The translations under genes were made by a program, and so were the position numbers. The notes below the pieces were generated by a model. That model was not told the origin of the DNA. It did not search any database and saw only the letters and a list, made by a program, of their open reading frames with translations. A stretch of 64,000 nucleotides of DNA from Hydrangea macrophylla (taxonomy: Eukaryota; Streptophyta; Magnoliopsida; Cornales; Hydrangeaceae). Of this stretch, positions 10,978-21,661 are shown one piece after another (the stretch's first letter is position 1; every line of letters begins with the position of its first letter). The stretch spans positions 32,838,501 through 32,902,500 of the forward strand of contig CM066993.1 in the NCBI GenBank assembly GCA_033977485.1. The letters are read 5' to 3'.

Positions 10978-13106
10978 TTTCTGGGGGATCGGTGTTGTTG
11001 GTTATTTTTGGTTATTGTGGTTGGGTTTGGTATGTGTTGGTCAGTTGTTGGATAATTTTTTGGACACTATTGGGATATTTATATTTGTTTTGTGGTTGGT
11101 TTGGATAGTGTGGATTTTTGTTTGTATGGATATATTATCATTGTTCTGTTCGTTCACTGTATTATATTTCCAGCGATTAGTTCTATGTTATGTATGGATC
11201 TGATGCTCCATATTTTATATCTTGTTGATCTTTGCTGCTTGGAGTTTGTATGTTTTCTGTTCAGGTTGTTAGACTTGCGATTCTTATGATACTATATCAG
11301 GTGATATCTCTCTATCTATTTTTGAAAATCACCTGTTGAGGACATTGTAATTTTCAGTTGGGGGTGGGATGTAGATAGATAATCACCTGTGCATGTTTTA
11401 ACTTAGCAATCTGGATCACTCTATCTATTGCAAATATCATGCAATCTCCATTAGAAGTTTATCTTTAAAAAAAAAAATTTTAAAAAAATTCCAAACTATT
11501 AGCATGGTTTTTGAATTAAATTGGTAGAATAATTTTGAATATTTACTTCTATTTAGCTATTATCAAGCAATGACACAATCATTTTATTCTCATCTTTTTT
11601 ATGAGTTAAGTTCACGCGTTTTTCTAGTTTCTCTAGGATGAATGCATATGTTGATCATTCTTGTATCCAAATCATTTACACGTGTTAATAGCTATGCAGA
11701 GAACTTAAAATAAGAGTTAATGCGACTTTCGTACTTTAAAGAATGAATTGGTGAAAACTAGTTACCCCTGGTGAGCTTTTGAACCCAATCTTTACTTTTG
11801 AGGGAACTATCACATTAAATTCGAATGGTTTTTATTGAATAAGCGTAATACATTCATTAAATAGTCTCTAATTCTTTATTTTGGCTGCTTATTAGAGGAG
11901 AATGTTCAGGATTTACCAACTAAACTTGATGAACATGTAAGTGTTAAAAAAATTAAGAAGTTGAGAAAATGATTTAAGCCATCGTATTTGCTCTTTACCT
12001 TCTCCATTTACCTATATCGACATCTCTGAATATGCGTTGTTCTTAACCCCACGCCTAATAAATAATGCCGAATCCATTATGAAATTCTAAATCCCTATTT
12101 TTCATACCTTGACCTCCATATGCCCCATTGCACACCCAATGTGATTAGATTGTTGAAGTATGAGGAGGGAATAGTGGTGAGAAGGGCTGCATATATATAT
12201 ATTCAAAAATATATATGTATATACAAAAGAATGGTTAGAATGAAGTGAAGGAGAAATTATTAAACTAAATCACATGAAGATATGCAACTTCTTACCCTTT
12301 CATTTCTACCCTACTAAATACAAACCGTTAAGTCAAAGTCTTAATGATTTTTAACAACTTAGTTTAAACATGAACGTGTAATTTGAGTTATCCACGGTAT
12401 TTCGCTCCTCTAGTAAGTAGTATTCTCTTCATGAGACTATACACTCTAAATGTTCGTCTTTTATAGAGTCGAGTATGGAAGCATTAGTATCCGAAAAATC
12501 ACTCCTATCAAAGCTTCCATATCCTGAGCGATCATTGTTAACCAAGTTTCTGTGAGATGTTCATTTTTGAGTGTGACAACCATATGAGACTTGAGTTGAA
12601 ACTACAAGTTCTGAGAGTATGATAGTTTAAACAACTCTAAATAAAGTAGATGTATAGCTGTTAATTTCACACACGCACGGATACATGAATGTGACATTTA
12701 TGTTATTTTCATCTTGGTGACATGAGGATCATGTGCATTTCTTTCATGGTTTGAATGAGGATGATATGTTTTGTAGAGCTAAATCAATAGTTGAATGAAG
12801 AGGGAATGTTTAAAAGCTGTTCTATATATTTTTGAGCTTAATCAGAGAATTTTGTGGGTACATTAACTACAAACCCTCCCGAGACAACACTCGTCCACTA
12901 GGGAAAACCTAGGGGTTTAACGGCTTGTTGCATTCGCTAAATGCAACCGCGATTCCTGCGAAAGTGAGTTAGGTAGTTTTCTTTCTTGTTATTTTAATTT
13001 AGTTAATCTGGATCTAGAAATTTTAGTTTTTCTTTTATAGTGTAGTTTAGCTTGTTTTTATTTTTGCTCTATTGCTAGGGACTAGCAAATTGCTAGTTGT
13101 GGGTTG
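10978..13106 (+). other. Athila 3' non-coding region up to the 3' LTR
   Basis: A T/G-rich stretch (10978-11290) is followed by AT-rich sequence without coding character. A purine-rich ttgggggtggga occurs at 11358; the sequence next to the LTR (gttgtgggttg, 13096-13106) is a weak polypurine tract. The segment 12865-13106, with ctaggggtttaa, gcttgttgcatt and gactagcaaa, is colinear with the end of the non-autonomous element at 31833-32030 read on the minus strand. A TA-rich tract sits at 12190-12225. Confidence 0.7.
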
Positions 13107-14731
13107 TGACAAGCGGGGGTATTTGTAAAATACAACCGCGCTAAAAGAAGAAAATGTATTGATTTAGTTTACAATTGCTTCATTTATCTGTAATTTGAAT
13201 TATAATGCCAGCTTGTACACAATTTGATTAAACTATGATAAGTTGTGTGTTTTAGCTGTAATTTGTACAGACTACAGTTGTTGTGTGAAGAATTGAAAGA
13301 TAACGATAAAAGGAAGTGTTGGATTCTAATGAATACAATTAAAAGCTGAAATATAGAGTTTGATCGATTGAACACCATTCGATCGATCGAACGTTCGATC
13401 GATCGAGAGAAGCTCGAGCGATCGAATACCCAGAAGTTCAATCGATCGAAGGACGTTCGATCGTTCGAACATGGCTTTTATCAGAATATACGCACATGTA
13501 GCAGTTAACGGGATTTCAACCCTAGAATTAGGTCTTTGCTATATATTCGTATTTTAAACATCCAGAGTGACGCCCACTTTACTTTTATCAGTTTTTAGAG
13601 AGAGAGATAGAGGTTTTATATGTTTTTGTAGGTTCACAAGCTTGGATATTGCTTTCGAATTGGTTTCTCTTTAGTTTAATCAAAGTTTATCTTTCCAGGT
13701 TACATCTTTATTGTTTATTTATATTCTGCACTTAGTTTAGAGTAGTATAATTTGTTAAATACATAGTTTTACATGTTAGATACGTTTATACAAATAGTTT
13801 TCATAGTTTGCATGATTAAAACAAAAACAAACAAAACTTTAATGGACTTTTACATTAGAAACACATCTGTGATACTCCAGACCATGTCTGAGTAGTCCCC
13901 AGGTTGGAAGATCGTGATGAAACTGTGATCTCAGGCCTCTACCATGCAGCAGATTAATTCTTATGTTCGATCGATCAGAGTATTCCGATCGATCGGACCA
14001 GAGACATTGTCGATAGATCGAAGACAATTTGATCGATCGAGAGAAGAAGATGTTCGATCGATCGATCACCCTTTTTCTTGAGGACATTCTATGCAGTATT
14101 CATAGACTTTCTGTTTTACTGGATTGTTATCAAATTGTCCCAAAATGTTCAGTTTGTCAAAACAGTTTGTAAACGTTAAGCCTTGAGGCACTTTTCTTCA
14201 ATATATTTTGCAAACCACCCTCAATGCTAATACCATTGTAGGTGAGAGTCTTAACTATTGTTTTAAACCGCTTTTGTGTATTTAAAACTCTATTGTGATG
14301 ATATAGTCCCGGTCATGAAAGGACTATAGATTCTTTATCCTAAGAGAAATACGGAATACTGTAGAAAATGTACTCCATTGAGTTTCAACGTAATTGCATG
14401 GTGGATGGCTAGGTCGCGGTGGATTTGTGTAATCCCAACATTCCTTTTTAATTAAGAAAAACACGTTTTAAATCATCGCTTTAATTAGTTAAGTTAGTAA
14501 TTAGTTACTTTAGTTTAATTGCTTTACTTTTAATAATTGTTAAATCGTGGGACTTTGTGTTCCACGCGCCTTTAAAATATTGAATTTTATTTTCCCTTTT
14601 TGAGATTAATCTAAGTAATTAGTTTAACACCTTCCCTATGGGATCGACCTGGACTTAACCAGACTACTACTTGCACGATTACCTACAATTGGGTATAGAA
14701 CACAAGTGCACACAGAAGAATTCTCATGTCA
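13107..14731 (+). repeat. Athila 3' LTR
   Basis: Starts TGACAAGC, ends TTCTCATGTCA. It pairs with 107-1750 and is slightly shorter, mainly from loss of one palindrome copy near 14060. The same palindrome clusters occur at 13370-13470 and 13975-14065. Confidence 0.93.
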
Positions 14732-15486
14732 ACAACACTCAGAGAGCAGTCATGGGTATCATCTCTCTGAACCTCGTCATTGGACCAGTGGATAAATAAG
14801 CCGAATTTCAAATCATTGATATCCCCGCCTCTTTTAATTTAGTGCTAGGGAGGCCATGGTTGGATAGCTTGGGTGCCATACCGTCCACCATTCATTAAAA
14901 GGTCAAATGTGTTTGGAAGGGCAAGGTCTGTGACATTTTCGGGGACAGCTAGGTTCGTTTGTCCGAAGCATCATCAAGCGCACCGGTTCTAGAATTACAA
15001 CTACAAGAAGAAGAAGCGAATATGGAAGGGTTCAAGTTCATCGGCATGATCGAAGAAGAAAGGCCAAAAGAATTCCTGCCACTTTAGTTTGACCAATATG
15101 CAAGCCTGTTGGTCGTAGGGATCATGAAGAGAGTGGGTTTCTTTCCAAGATTGGGGTTGGGAAAGAACCACCAAGGTCTGCCGGAGTTTCCAAAATTCCC
15201 TACTCAGACTCACACTCACGGTCTGGGGTACCAACCATCCATGAAAGGGCAGAAGGAAAAGAAGAAGGCCATCGATGCACCACTAGACGCTTACCTAAAA
15301 ACGCTCAATGGATAGTTTATGAAGAAAGGATAAGATTTTCCCTTTTGCGGCTTCCCAGAGCCATGGGTGGACCAAAAAGATAAATGTTTAAAGCCAAGAT
15401 TCGAGATCTTCTTTCCCCACGAGTTTTCTGCATATGAAGATCCATACTTGCAGCTGCCTGTCAAGATGGTCACTGACAAGGATTGA
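14732..15486 (+). pseudogene. T1 protease C-terminus and G-patch segment
   Basis: This frame resumes the protease cut at base 106: a L-V-I-G-P-V strand, then F-N-L-V-L-G-R-P-W-L (14840), the conserved end of a retropepsin. After a linker comes M-K-R-V-G-F-F-P-R-L-G-L-G-K-N-H-Q-G (15124-15177), a G-patch-like motif seen between protease and RT in many Tat elements and thought to bind nucleic acid. Next is the F-P-F-C-G-F-P-E-P-W-V segment (15340) that has a counterpart in T3. In-frame stops: TAA 14797, TAA 14896, TAG 14950, TAG 15085, TAG 15313, TAA 15331, TGA 15484. Confidence 0.82.
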
Positions 15487-15510
15487 ATTGGTGCGCTAGA
15501 CGGCTCTATC

Positions 15511-16227
15511 ATGAAAGATCTGTTGGGCGAAGGGATCACAGAGGTTGTAAAAACAGATCATGGAAAAGCCAAGGGTGAATACGTTGAAGGTCTGGTGGAG
15601 GAGGCAGCCGAGAGTGGGGAAGATGAGGAAGATCAGAGGGAGACCGACAAAGGAAGGGCTGAGAAAGAAGAGATGGAAGAGATTACCAAGGCAGGAGATC
15701 TGGAAGAATGCTTCATCGCCGATTTGGGGGGAGAGAACAAGAGAGAGTGGGTTTTTGAGTCTAGTGATAGGTTACCCCCACACCCAGAGTCTGTAATGGC
15801 CCAAATGAGGCGTCTTTCAATTTCCATGTCTGTTGTAATCACTCTGAAGAAGATCAATGAAAGCATGACTGATTCTGCCTACTCGAACGCGCTTAATGAA
15901 TGTGATAAATGTGATGATCATGAAATACCCATTGAATTACAAAAATTAATTGAAAAGGAAAAAGAAACTGCATGTAAAATCATTGAGGACACTTTAACAA
16001 TTAATCTAGGAAATGAAAATAATCCTCAAAATGTCTTTATCGGCTCTACACTTGGCAAACAAGAAAGTAAAGAATTAATCAAGCTTTTAAATGAATTCAA
16101 AGATGTTTTTGCATGGTCTTATAATGATATGCCAGGCATTGATCCAGAGATAGTCCAACACCACATCCCCATTTTCCCAAATTCTAAACCAGTAAAACAA
16201 AAATTGAGGCGAATGAGGCCTGAATGA
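15511..16227 (+). pseudogene. T1 pol linker between G-patch and RT
   Basis: A 238-codon open stretch. The first ~90 residues are strongly acidic/charged (Glu/Lys-rich). The end is the conserved lead-in to Tat RT: F-K-D-V-F-A-W-S-Y-N-D-M-P-G-I-D (16096-16143) and V-K-Q-K-L-R-R-M-R-P-E. It stops at TGA 16225, where the family normally has a Trp codon (a G-to-A change). Confidence 0.85.
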
Positions 16228-17450
16228 GCACTCAAAGTCAAAGAGGAGGTTGAAAAGCAGTTAAGAGCCAAGTTCTTAATGGTCACCAAGTATCCAGAAT
16301 GGATCGCCAACATAGTGCCGGTCCCAAAAAAAGATGGTCGTATTAGGGTTTGCATTGATTTTCGAGACCTAAACAAAGCAAGCCCTAAAGATGATTTCTC
16401 TTTACCGCACAATGACGTCCTCGTTGATAACACCTCCGGGCATGAGCTTCTGTCCTTTATAGATGGATTCTCCGGCTATAACCAAATCTTGATGGCACCA
16501 GAAGATAGAGAGAAAACCACTTTTATCATGCCATGGGGAACATACTGCTATAGGGTGATGCCATTTGGGCTCAAGAATGCAGGAGCAACATATCAGCGGG
16601 CCGCTACCACGTTATTGCACGACATGATCCATAAAGAGGTGGAAGTGTATGTGGACGATATGATCGTGAAATCAAAGGAGAGGAAAGGTCACTTGGAGGC
16701 TCTGAGGAAATTCTTCTGGAGGTTGAGAGAGTTTAGGATGAGATTAAACCAACAGAAATGTACCTTCGGAGTCACCATAGGAAAATTGTTAGGGTTCCTT
16801 ATTACTCAAAGAGGAATTGAAGTAGACCCGACCAAGATAAAAGCCATAGTCGAAATGCAGCCACCCAAGGATGAAAAAGAGCTGAGGGGGTTCCTGGGTA
16901 GAATACAATTCATAAGTCGTTTTATCACAAAGCTCACCATGACCTGCGACCCACTGTTCAAACTACTCAAAAAAGGAGAGAAGTTCAAGTGGGATACCTT
17001 GTGTCCGAAGGCCTTCGATAAGATCAAGACCTACCTCCAAAACCCGCCTGGCTTGTCACCACCCTTACCTGGGAAACCCCTACTGCTGTACCTATCTGTG
17101 ACCGAGGATTTAATGGGATGCATGTTGGCCTAAGAAGGAGAAGAAGGATATGTATAAAAGGCCATTTATTATTTGAGCAAAAGGATGACCATATACGAGT
17201 TAAAGTACTCACCCTTAGAGAAAGCATGTTGGGCCTTAGTCTGGTGTACCCGTCGCCTAAGGCATTATATGTTAGCTTTCCCCGTGATCTTAATCTCCCG
17301 AATGAATCTGCTCAAATACCTGTTTGAAAAACCCGCCTTGACCAGTAGAATTTCCCGATGGACCATGATGCTAGCCGAGTTTGATATCAGATATGTCACC
17401 TCCAAATCTGTTAAGGAGGGAGCCATCACCGAGTACCTAGCTGACTTTGC
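16228..17450 (+). pseudogene. T1 reverse transcriptase and gypsy RNase H
   Basis: The RT is well preserved: V-P-V-P-K-K-D-G-R-I-R-V-C-I-D-F-R-D-L-N-K-A (16318), F-I-D-G-F-S-G-Y-N-Q-I (16459), Y-R-V-M-P-F-G-L-K-N-A (16549) and an intact catalytic Y-V-D-D (near 16648). The connection and first RNase H follow (P-P-K-D-E-K-E-L-R-G-F-L-G at ~16864). TAA stops at 17131 and 17152 break the RNase H near A-I-Y-Y-L-S-K-R; both fit C-to-T changes in Gln-type codons or similar. Confidence 0.9.
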
Positions 17451-18074
17451 CGTGGAAACTGGGAAGAAAGGAGAATTCAAGTTCCCTGATGAAGAAGTGA
17501 TGGAGGTAAGGGAGGATTTGTGGAAGATGTATTTCGATGGGGCTGCCAATCAATTAGGCTATAGAGTCGGGGTTATCCTTGTAGTACCTGATGGAACCCC
17601 TACCCCATTGGCCATCAAGCTTAAGTGCAACTCAACCAATAACATAGCAGAGTACGAAGCGTGCATAGTAGGAATGGAGGCGGCGGTGGCCTTAAAAGTC
17701 AAAAAAGTTGATGTGTTCGGAGATTCCAATTTGATCATATCCCAAGTGCGGGGAGATTGGAGGGTGAAACACGAAAAGCTGAGGCCATACCATGACTATT
17801 TGGAAAGTTTGAAGGAGCAATTCAAGAAGATATCATTCTACTACCTTCCCCGAGAGGAAAACCAATTGGCCAATTCCCTAGCAACCCTGGCGTCGATGAT
17901 ACAGATCCCCTCAGGGGTCATGATGGTCCCATTATCCATAGATATCAGAAATCAGCCCTCATTTGAGACAGTCGCGGCGATAGAAGACGAAGGGGAAATA
18001 CCGTGGTATGTGGATGTGTGGAAGTTCATTAAAGAAGGAGAATACCCCGAAGGAGCCTCAAAGAGGATAGAAAG
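17451..18074 (+). pseudogene. T1 second (archaeal-type) RNase H
   Basis: The extra RNase H marks the Tat lineage. Seen in order: M-Y-F-D-G-A-A-N (17527, catalytic Asp), N-N-I-A-E-Y-E-A (17640, Glu), V-F-G-D-S-N-L-I-I (17714, Asp) and E-E-N-Q-L-A-N-S-L-A (17854). The last motif normally has Asp where Asn stands here, so the fourth metal-binding residue is probably lost by a G-to-A change. A frameshift near 18065 separates this from integrase. Confidence 0.87.
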
Positions 18075-19246
18075 GTGATTCGACGATTCGCCGCTCAATT
18101 TGTGATTTATGCAGATAAGCTATGGAAGAAATCCTACACCGGGTATAATCAAGAGTGCCTATATGGGAAAGAAGCTAAGAGAATGGTGGAGGAAATACAT
18201 GAGAGAGTATGTGGACCCCACATGAATGGGCACATGCTGGCAAAGAAGATCATCCGACAGGGGTATTATTGGACGACCTTGGACAACGACTGTTGTGAAT
18301 ATGTTAGAAGGTGTCACAAGTGCCAGATTCATGCAAATCTAATGCACACCCCGCCGTCACAGCTCTATAGCATGACCACCCCTTGGCCATTTTTCGTATG
18401 GGGGATTGATATCATTGGTGAGATAGTTCCGAAGGCTTCCAATGGGCACCGATACATAATCGTGGAAATCAATTACTTTACCAAATGGGTAGAAGCAGCC
18501 TCGTGCGCGACTTTGAAAGCCAAAGACATGGTGAGTTTCATCGAGAAAAACATAATCTCTAGGTATGGGGTCCCGAATAAATTTATCTCTGATCATGGCA
18601 GTCATTTCCAAGGAGAGGTTATCCCGCTCTTAGAAAAGTATAAGATCACTCGCCATCAGTCATCCCCGTATAGGCCTCAAACGAATGGAGTAGTAGAAGC
18701 GGTGAATAAGAATGTTAAAGCAATCTTGGGAAAAACGACGGATACATACAAGGATTGGCATGAGAAGTTGCCATTTGCACTGTGGGGTACCGGACCTCTG
18801 TAAGGACTTGTACAGGAGCTACACCTTATTCACTGGTTTACGGTATGGAGGCCGTTCTCCCACTCGAAGTAGAAATACCCTCTCTTAGGGTTTTGGCAGA
18901 TTGTGAGGTCACCGAATTGGAATGGATACGAGGAAGGTATGAGGAGTTGATGTTGCTCGATGAGAAGATATTGGCCGCAATAAACCATACTCGTGGATAT
19001 CAAAAGAGAATAGCTCGTGCTTTCAACAAAAAGGTCCGCCCAAGGAAGCTTGCTGAGGGTGACCTAGTCCTCAAAGAACTGAAAGTGCCCGTTTATGACC
19101 CTAGAGGAAAATTCAAACCCAACTGGGTCGGGCCGTACATCATAAAGACTCTCCTCTGTGGAGGGGCGGCCTATCTCATGGACCTGGACAGGGTTGAATT
19201 TAAGCAACCGATTAACCTCGATCGCCTCAAGAAATACTTTGCTTGA
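18075..19246 (+). pseudogene. T1 integrase, with one internal frameshift
   Basis: The zinc-binding domain has G-P-H-M-N-G-H (18217) and C-H-K-C (18314). The DDE core has W-G-I-D-I-I-G (18400), I-S-D-H-G-S-H-F (18585) and N-G-V-V-E. The Asp-Glu gap is 34 residues, one less than usual, suggesting a one-codon deletion. A frameshift near 18785 splits the core from the C-terminal part (18782-19246: G-Y-R-T-S, Y-G-M-E-A-V-L-P-L-E-V-E-I, W-V-G-P-Y-I-I-K). Confidence 0.88.
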
Positions 19247-19460
19247 AACCATTTCTTTCAAAACCTCCTACCTCGATTAACTACGCATGACCTGATTCCC
19301 GTTAGGGGATATGTAGGCAACCTACTCGGTTCGGTCAGTAAATAATTGCCTGATTGGCGCTTTTCTTTGCAGCCTTAACCCGAACTACTTGGGACCTGAC
19401 ACCCACTTGGGGATAAGTAGGCGGGCTCTCCAAAGCCTTCGGTCCATTAAAAAAAAACTG
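19247..19460 (+). other. Conserved Tat post-integrase module A (two copies)
   Basis: Two related segments, 19281-19345 and 19378-19435, share the pattern 'acctgattccc..ggggatatgtaggca' / 'gacctgacaccc..ggggataagtaggc'. The same pattern appears inverted at 50891-51025 in T3 and at 44372-44415, and in variant form before each PPT (module B). No ORF. Function unknown; conservation between copies suggests a packaging, priming or RNA-structure role. Confidence 0.65.
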
Positions 19461-19890
19461 TGCTAAACTAGGCGCAAACTGGCGTTTGCCCAGAACCACT
19501 TCGAAGCCCTAAAACCAGGGGCAAACTTCGTTTGCTATCCGAAGAACCCAGATATTTACCTATAACCCATCTCTGGATCTCCTGGCTATCAAAATGAGTA
19601 CTATAAAGAAACAAATGAGAATTCATGGTATAGAAGGGGTAAAGCTTTAAGCAAAAAAAAATGTAAAGAGCCAAGAAAAGACATTATAAGGAGAATTTTT
19701 CACAAAAGATTAATTGAAGGAGTGAACACTTTGATTAAACATGTTAGAACTTTCCTAAAGATGACAACACTTCTGGAAGAGAAAAATAAGGAAAATCACA
19801 TTCGAAAGCGTAAAAGGATAGGCAGAATTTGTCGAAAATTTTTAAGAGCTTTGTCCTGTTAGTCTTACTTTCATCAATACAAGCCTGTCT
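19461..19890 (+). other. T1 spacer after module A
   Basis: An A-rich, low-information sequence downstream of the minus-strand gene that ends at 19891. It presumably holds that gene's 3' end and polyadenylation site. Nothing else recognised. Confidence 0.5.
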
Positions 19891-20959
19891 CTAGATTAGT
19901 GTTTGAATCTGAAAAAGCAACTCAGCTGTGGGCACAATAGAAGCCGGGATTCTCCGAAAAGGAGCTGAAACCCTGTCATGACAAGCCTCAATAAAAGCTT
20001 TCACAACAGAAGGGCACAAAGTAGACCCCCTAGTAAAATCAGCAGTAACAGTCTCATTAATGTTCTGTAAGAGCCCAAACTGGCGGACAACCCAGCCAGG
20101 AATGTAGAAAGTAGTAGCATGCAAGCCAGGCAACCAGATGCCGGGCCACCCAGGAATGCGTATGGCGACAGAGCTGTAAACCCAATGCGGACAGGTCCCT
20201 AGGAGAAAGACCTCTAAACCAGCCAAGCTAAGCATCGGTAGAATGAAATAGGCAATGAACCTCCATACGGTCATAGGGAAATGGCCCACGAAGATGTGAG
20301 GAGTGTATGAAGAGATCAAGGTGTTCCATAAGCCAAACCTGTAAAACAAAAGGTGCTCCTGCAGATAGCATAGCCTCGGCAGTATGAGCGTGGCCCAAAC
20401 CAATCAGAGTCTCGCCTAGAACCAACATAACAGCACTCTTCATCTCCCGCAAACCACAGGTAATGGGTATAAGAATGTTGGAAGAAGACTGAAAGAGGAA
20501 GTAAGAAAGCATAGCAATCGACAGGGTGCTGCGGCGAATGATTTGATACTTTCCATCGTAAGGGTCCCCTATGGGAGCATAAACGGAAGAGAGGCGCTCG
20601 AAGTCAATCTGCCCGTCGTGAATGAAAGAGCCCGCCGCATTCTGAGATATATGGAGAAGAGTAGCCAAATCCTGGACGTACCCAGCCTGAACCGAATGAA
20701 CTGTCAACTCAGCAAAAGGATCAGTGTGCAGAATGGTGCTAAATTCCTCAAACAAGGGGCAAGTCTCTTGAAAGCCAAAACAAAAGACGTTGAGAGAGGG
20801 GTCCCAACATTGGATGGCAGCATGAAGTAGGCCCTCATTCAAATTCATCTGTTGGAAAGTGAAGAGATTGTTTAGTCTGAAACACTCGAAGTTGAGCCTA
20901 TCAATGCCTGAGAGGGTATCCATCCATGAAAAAAGGATTTGGGAACTGATGGGAGCCAT
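19891..20959 (-). pseudogene. T1 antisense gene A, DUF7745/PMD-like, frameshifted
   Basis: Two overlapping minus-strand ORFs form one protein: 20959-20228 (243 codons) and 20403-19891 (170 codons) in another frame, with the shift between about 20403 and 20228. The start has L-L-H-A-A-I-Q-C-W-D-P and F-C-F-G-F-Q-E-T-C-P-L-F-E-E-F, a pattern known from the 'DUF7745' proteins of plant retroelements, distant relatives of the plant mobile domain. The end has I-P-G-W-P-G-I-W-L-P-G-L-H-A-T-T-F-Y-I-P, also seen in that family. It lies opposite to pol, as accessory ORFs of Tat elements often do. A TATA-like box and a palindrome array lie just upstream. The exact function is unknown. Confidence 0.65.
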
Positions 20960-21017
20960 TTGAAGGAAGTAAAAAAGAGAAAATGGTGTTTTCCAGAGTA
21001 TTGGAGGAAGAAAGTGG

Positions 21018-21027
21018 TATAAATAGG
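21018..21027 (-). promoter_or_regulatory. TATA-like box of antisense gene A
   Basis: On the minus strand it reads ctatttatac, about 60 bases before the ATG at 20959 and about 45 bases inside the palindrome array. It reads tataaata on the plus strand. Spacing fits a short 5' leader. Confidence 0.5.
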
Positions 21028-21070
21028 GGAATAAAGTTGTCTACCTACCCGCGACACACGTTAAAGCAGA

Positions 21071-21161
21071 ACGGCACTCGATGAAGTGCCGCACGGCAGT
21101 CCGTGAGTGCCGTTCTAGCATTCACTGAATGCCGCTGCGGCACTCGGTGACTGAGTGCCGT
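21071..21161. repeat. GTGCCG palindrome array upstream of antisense gene A
   Basis: Copies of cggcactcg, agtgccgcacggcagt, gtgagtgccg and gaatgccg, each partly self-complementary. The array ends 112 bases before the gene A ATG. The same motif family lies upstream of the PMD genes and inside the LTRs. Confidence 0.8.
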
Positions 21162-21165
21162 TCCG

Positions 21166-21661
21166 AGTTTTTTTGTTGGCCAGGGTCTGTTTGTAACACT
21201 TTCAGCCCACCTGCAAACAGAAAACTAAATAAAGAACAATAAAACGGTTGCTTCATGCAGCACGTACAACAAAGACCAAGCCATGATCGTATACATTCAT
21301 TCATTTCATTTACTTTCATTTCGCGATAAGAAAAAGAGATCGAAGCATTCAAAAATAAAATAAAGAAGGGACCAAGCTATGGTCCCACATATGGCAGGCA
21401 AGAGAAATGTAAAAGAGGGTTCAGCATAATAAAAGGACCAAGCTATGGTCACGCATACGGTGAATGAGCATAATGAAAAGCAGAAAATATAAAAGACATC
21501 TAAGTGCCTATCCTACCTGCTATCCTAAAGCCGCCATCAAAATAAAGTGTATGTGTATATACAATCATCTGAATAAAGTATATATCCTCCCGGAACACTC
21601 AAAAGTGAAGAATAAGGAAGAAAGTGAGATTAGCCTCGACCCCAGCCTCGAGCTTGACGGG
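21166..21661. other. Spacer between the two T1 antisense genes
   Basis: Purine-rich with 'gaccaagctatggtc' repeated (21371 and 21441). It is the 3' flank of the PMD gene that ends at 21662 and the distal promoter side of gene A. No ORF supported. Confidence 0.5.

Larger units (their letters stand above)
107..14731 (+). mobile_element. Full-length Athila-lineage Ty3/gypsy retrotransposon inserted in T1
   Basis: It has direct LTRs (107-1750 and 13107-14731) starting TG and ending CA, a tRNA-Asp-type primer site, gag, protease, RT/RNase H and integrase, then an env-like region before the 3' LTR. The large size (14.6 kb), long post-pol region and env-like ORF are typical of Athila. LTRs differ by roughly 4-5 percent in the first 400 bases by eye, plus a ~20-bp indel near 1060. 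All coding parts carry stops or frameshifts, so it is non-functional as it stands. Confidence 0.92.

Noticed and set aside
10967..11289. Hydrophobic ORFs after the env-like ORF as a membrane anchor
   Set aside because: The DNA is T/G-rich low-complexity sequence, which yields hydrophobic residues in any frame; they lie after a stop or in other frames and lack loops or charged flanks.
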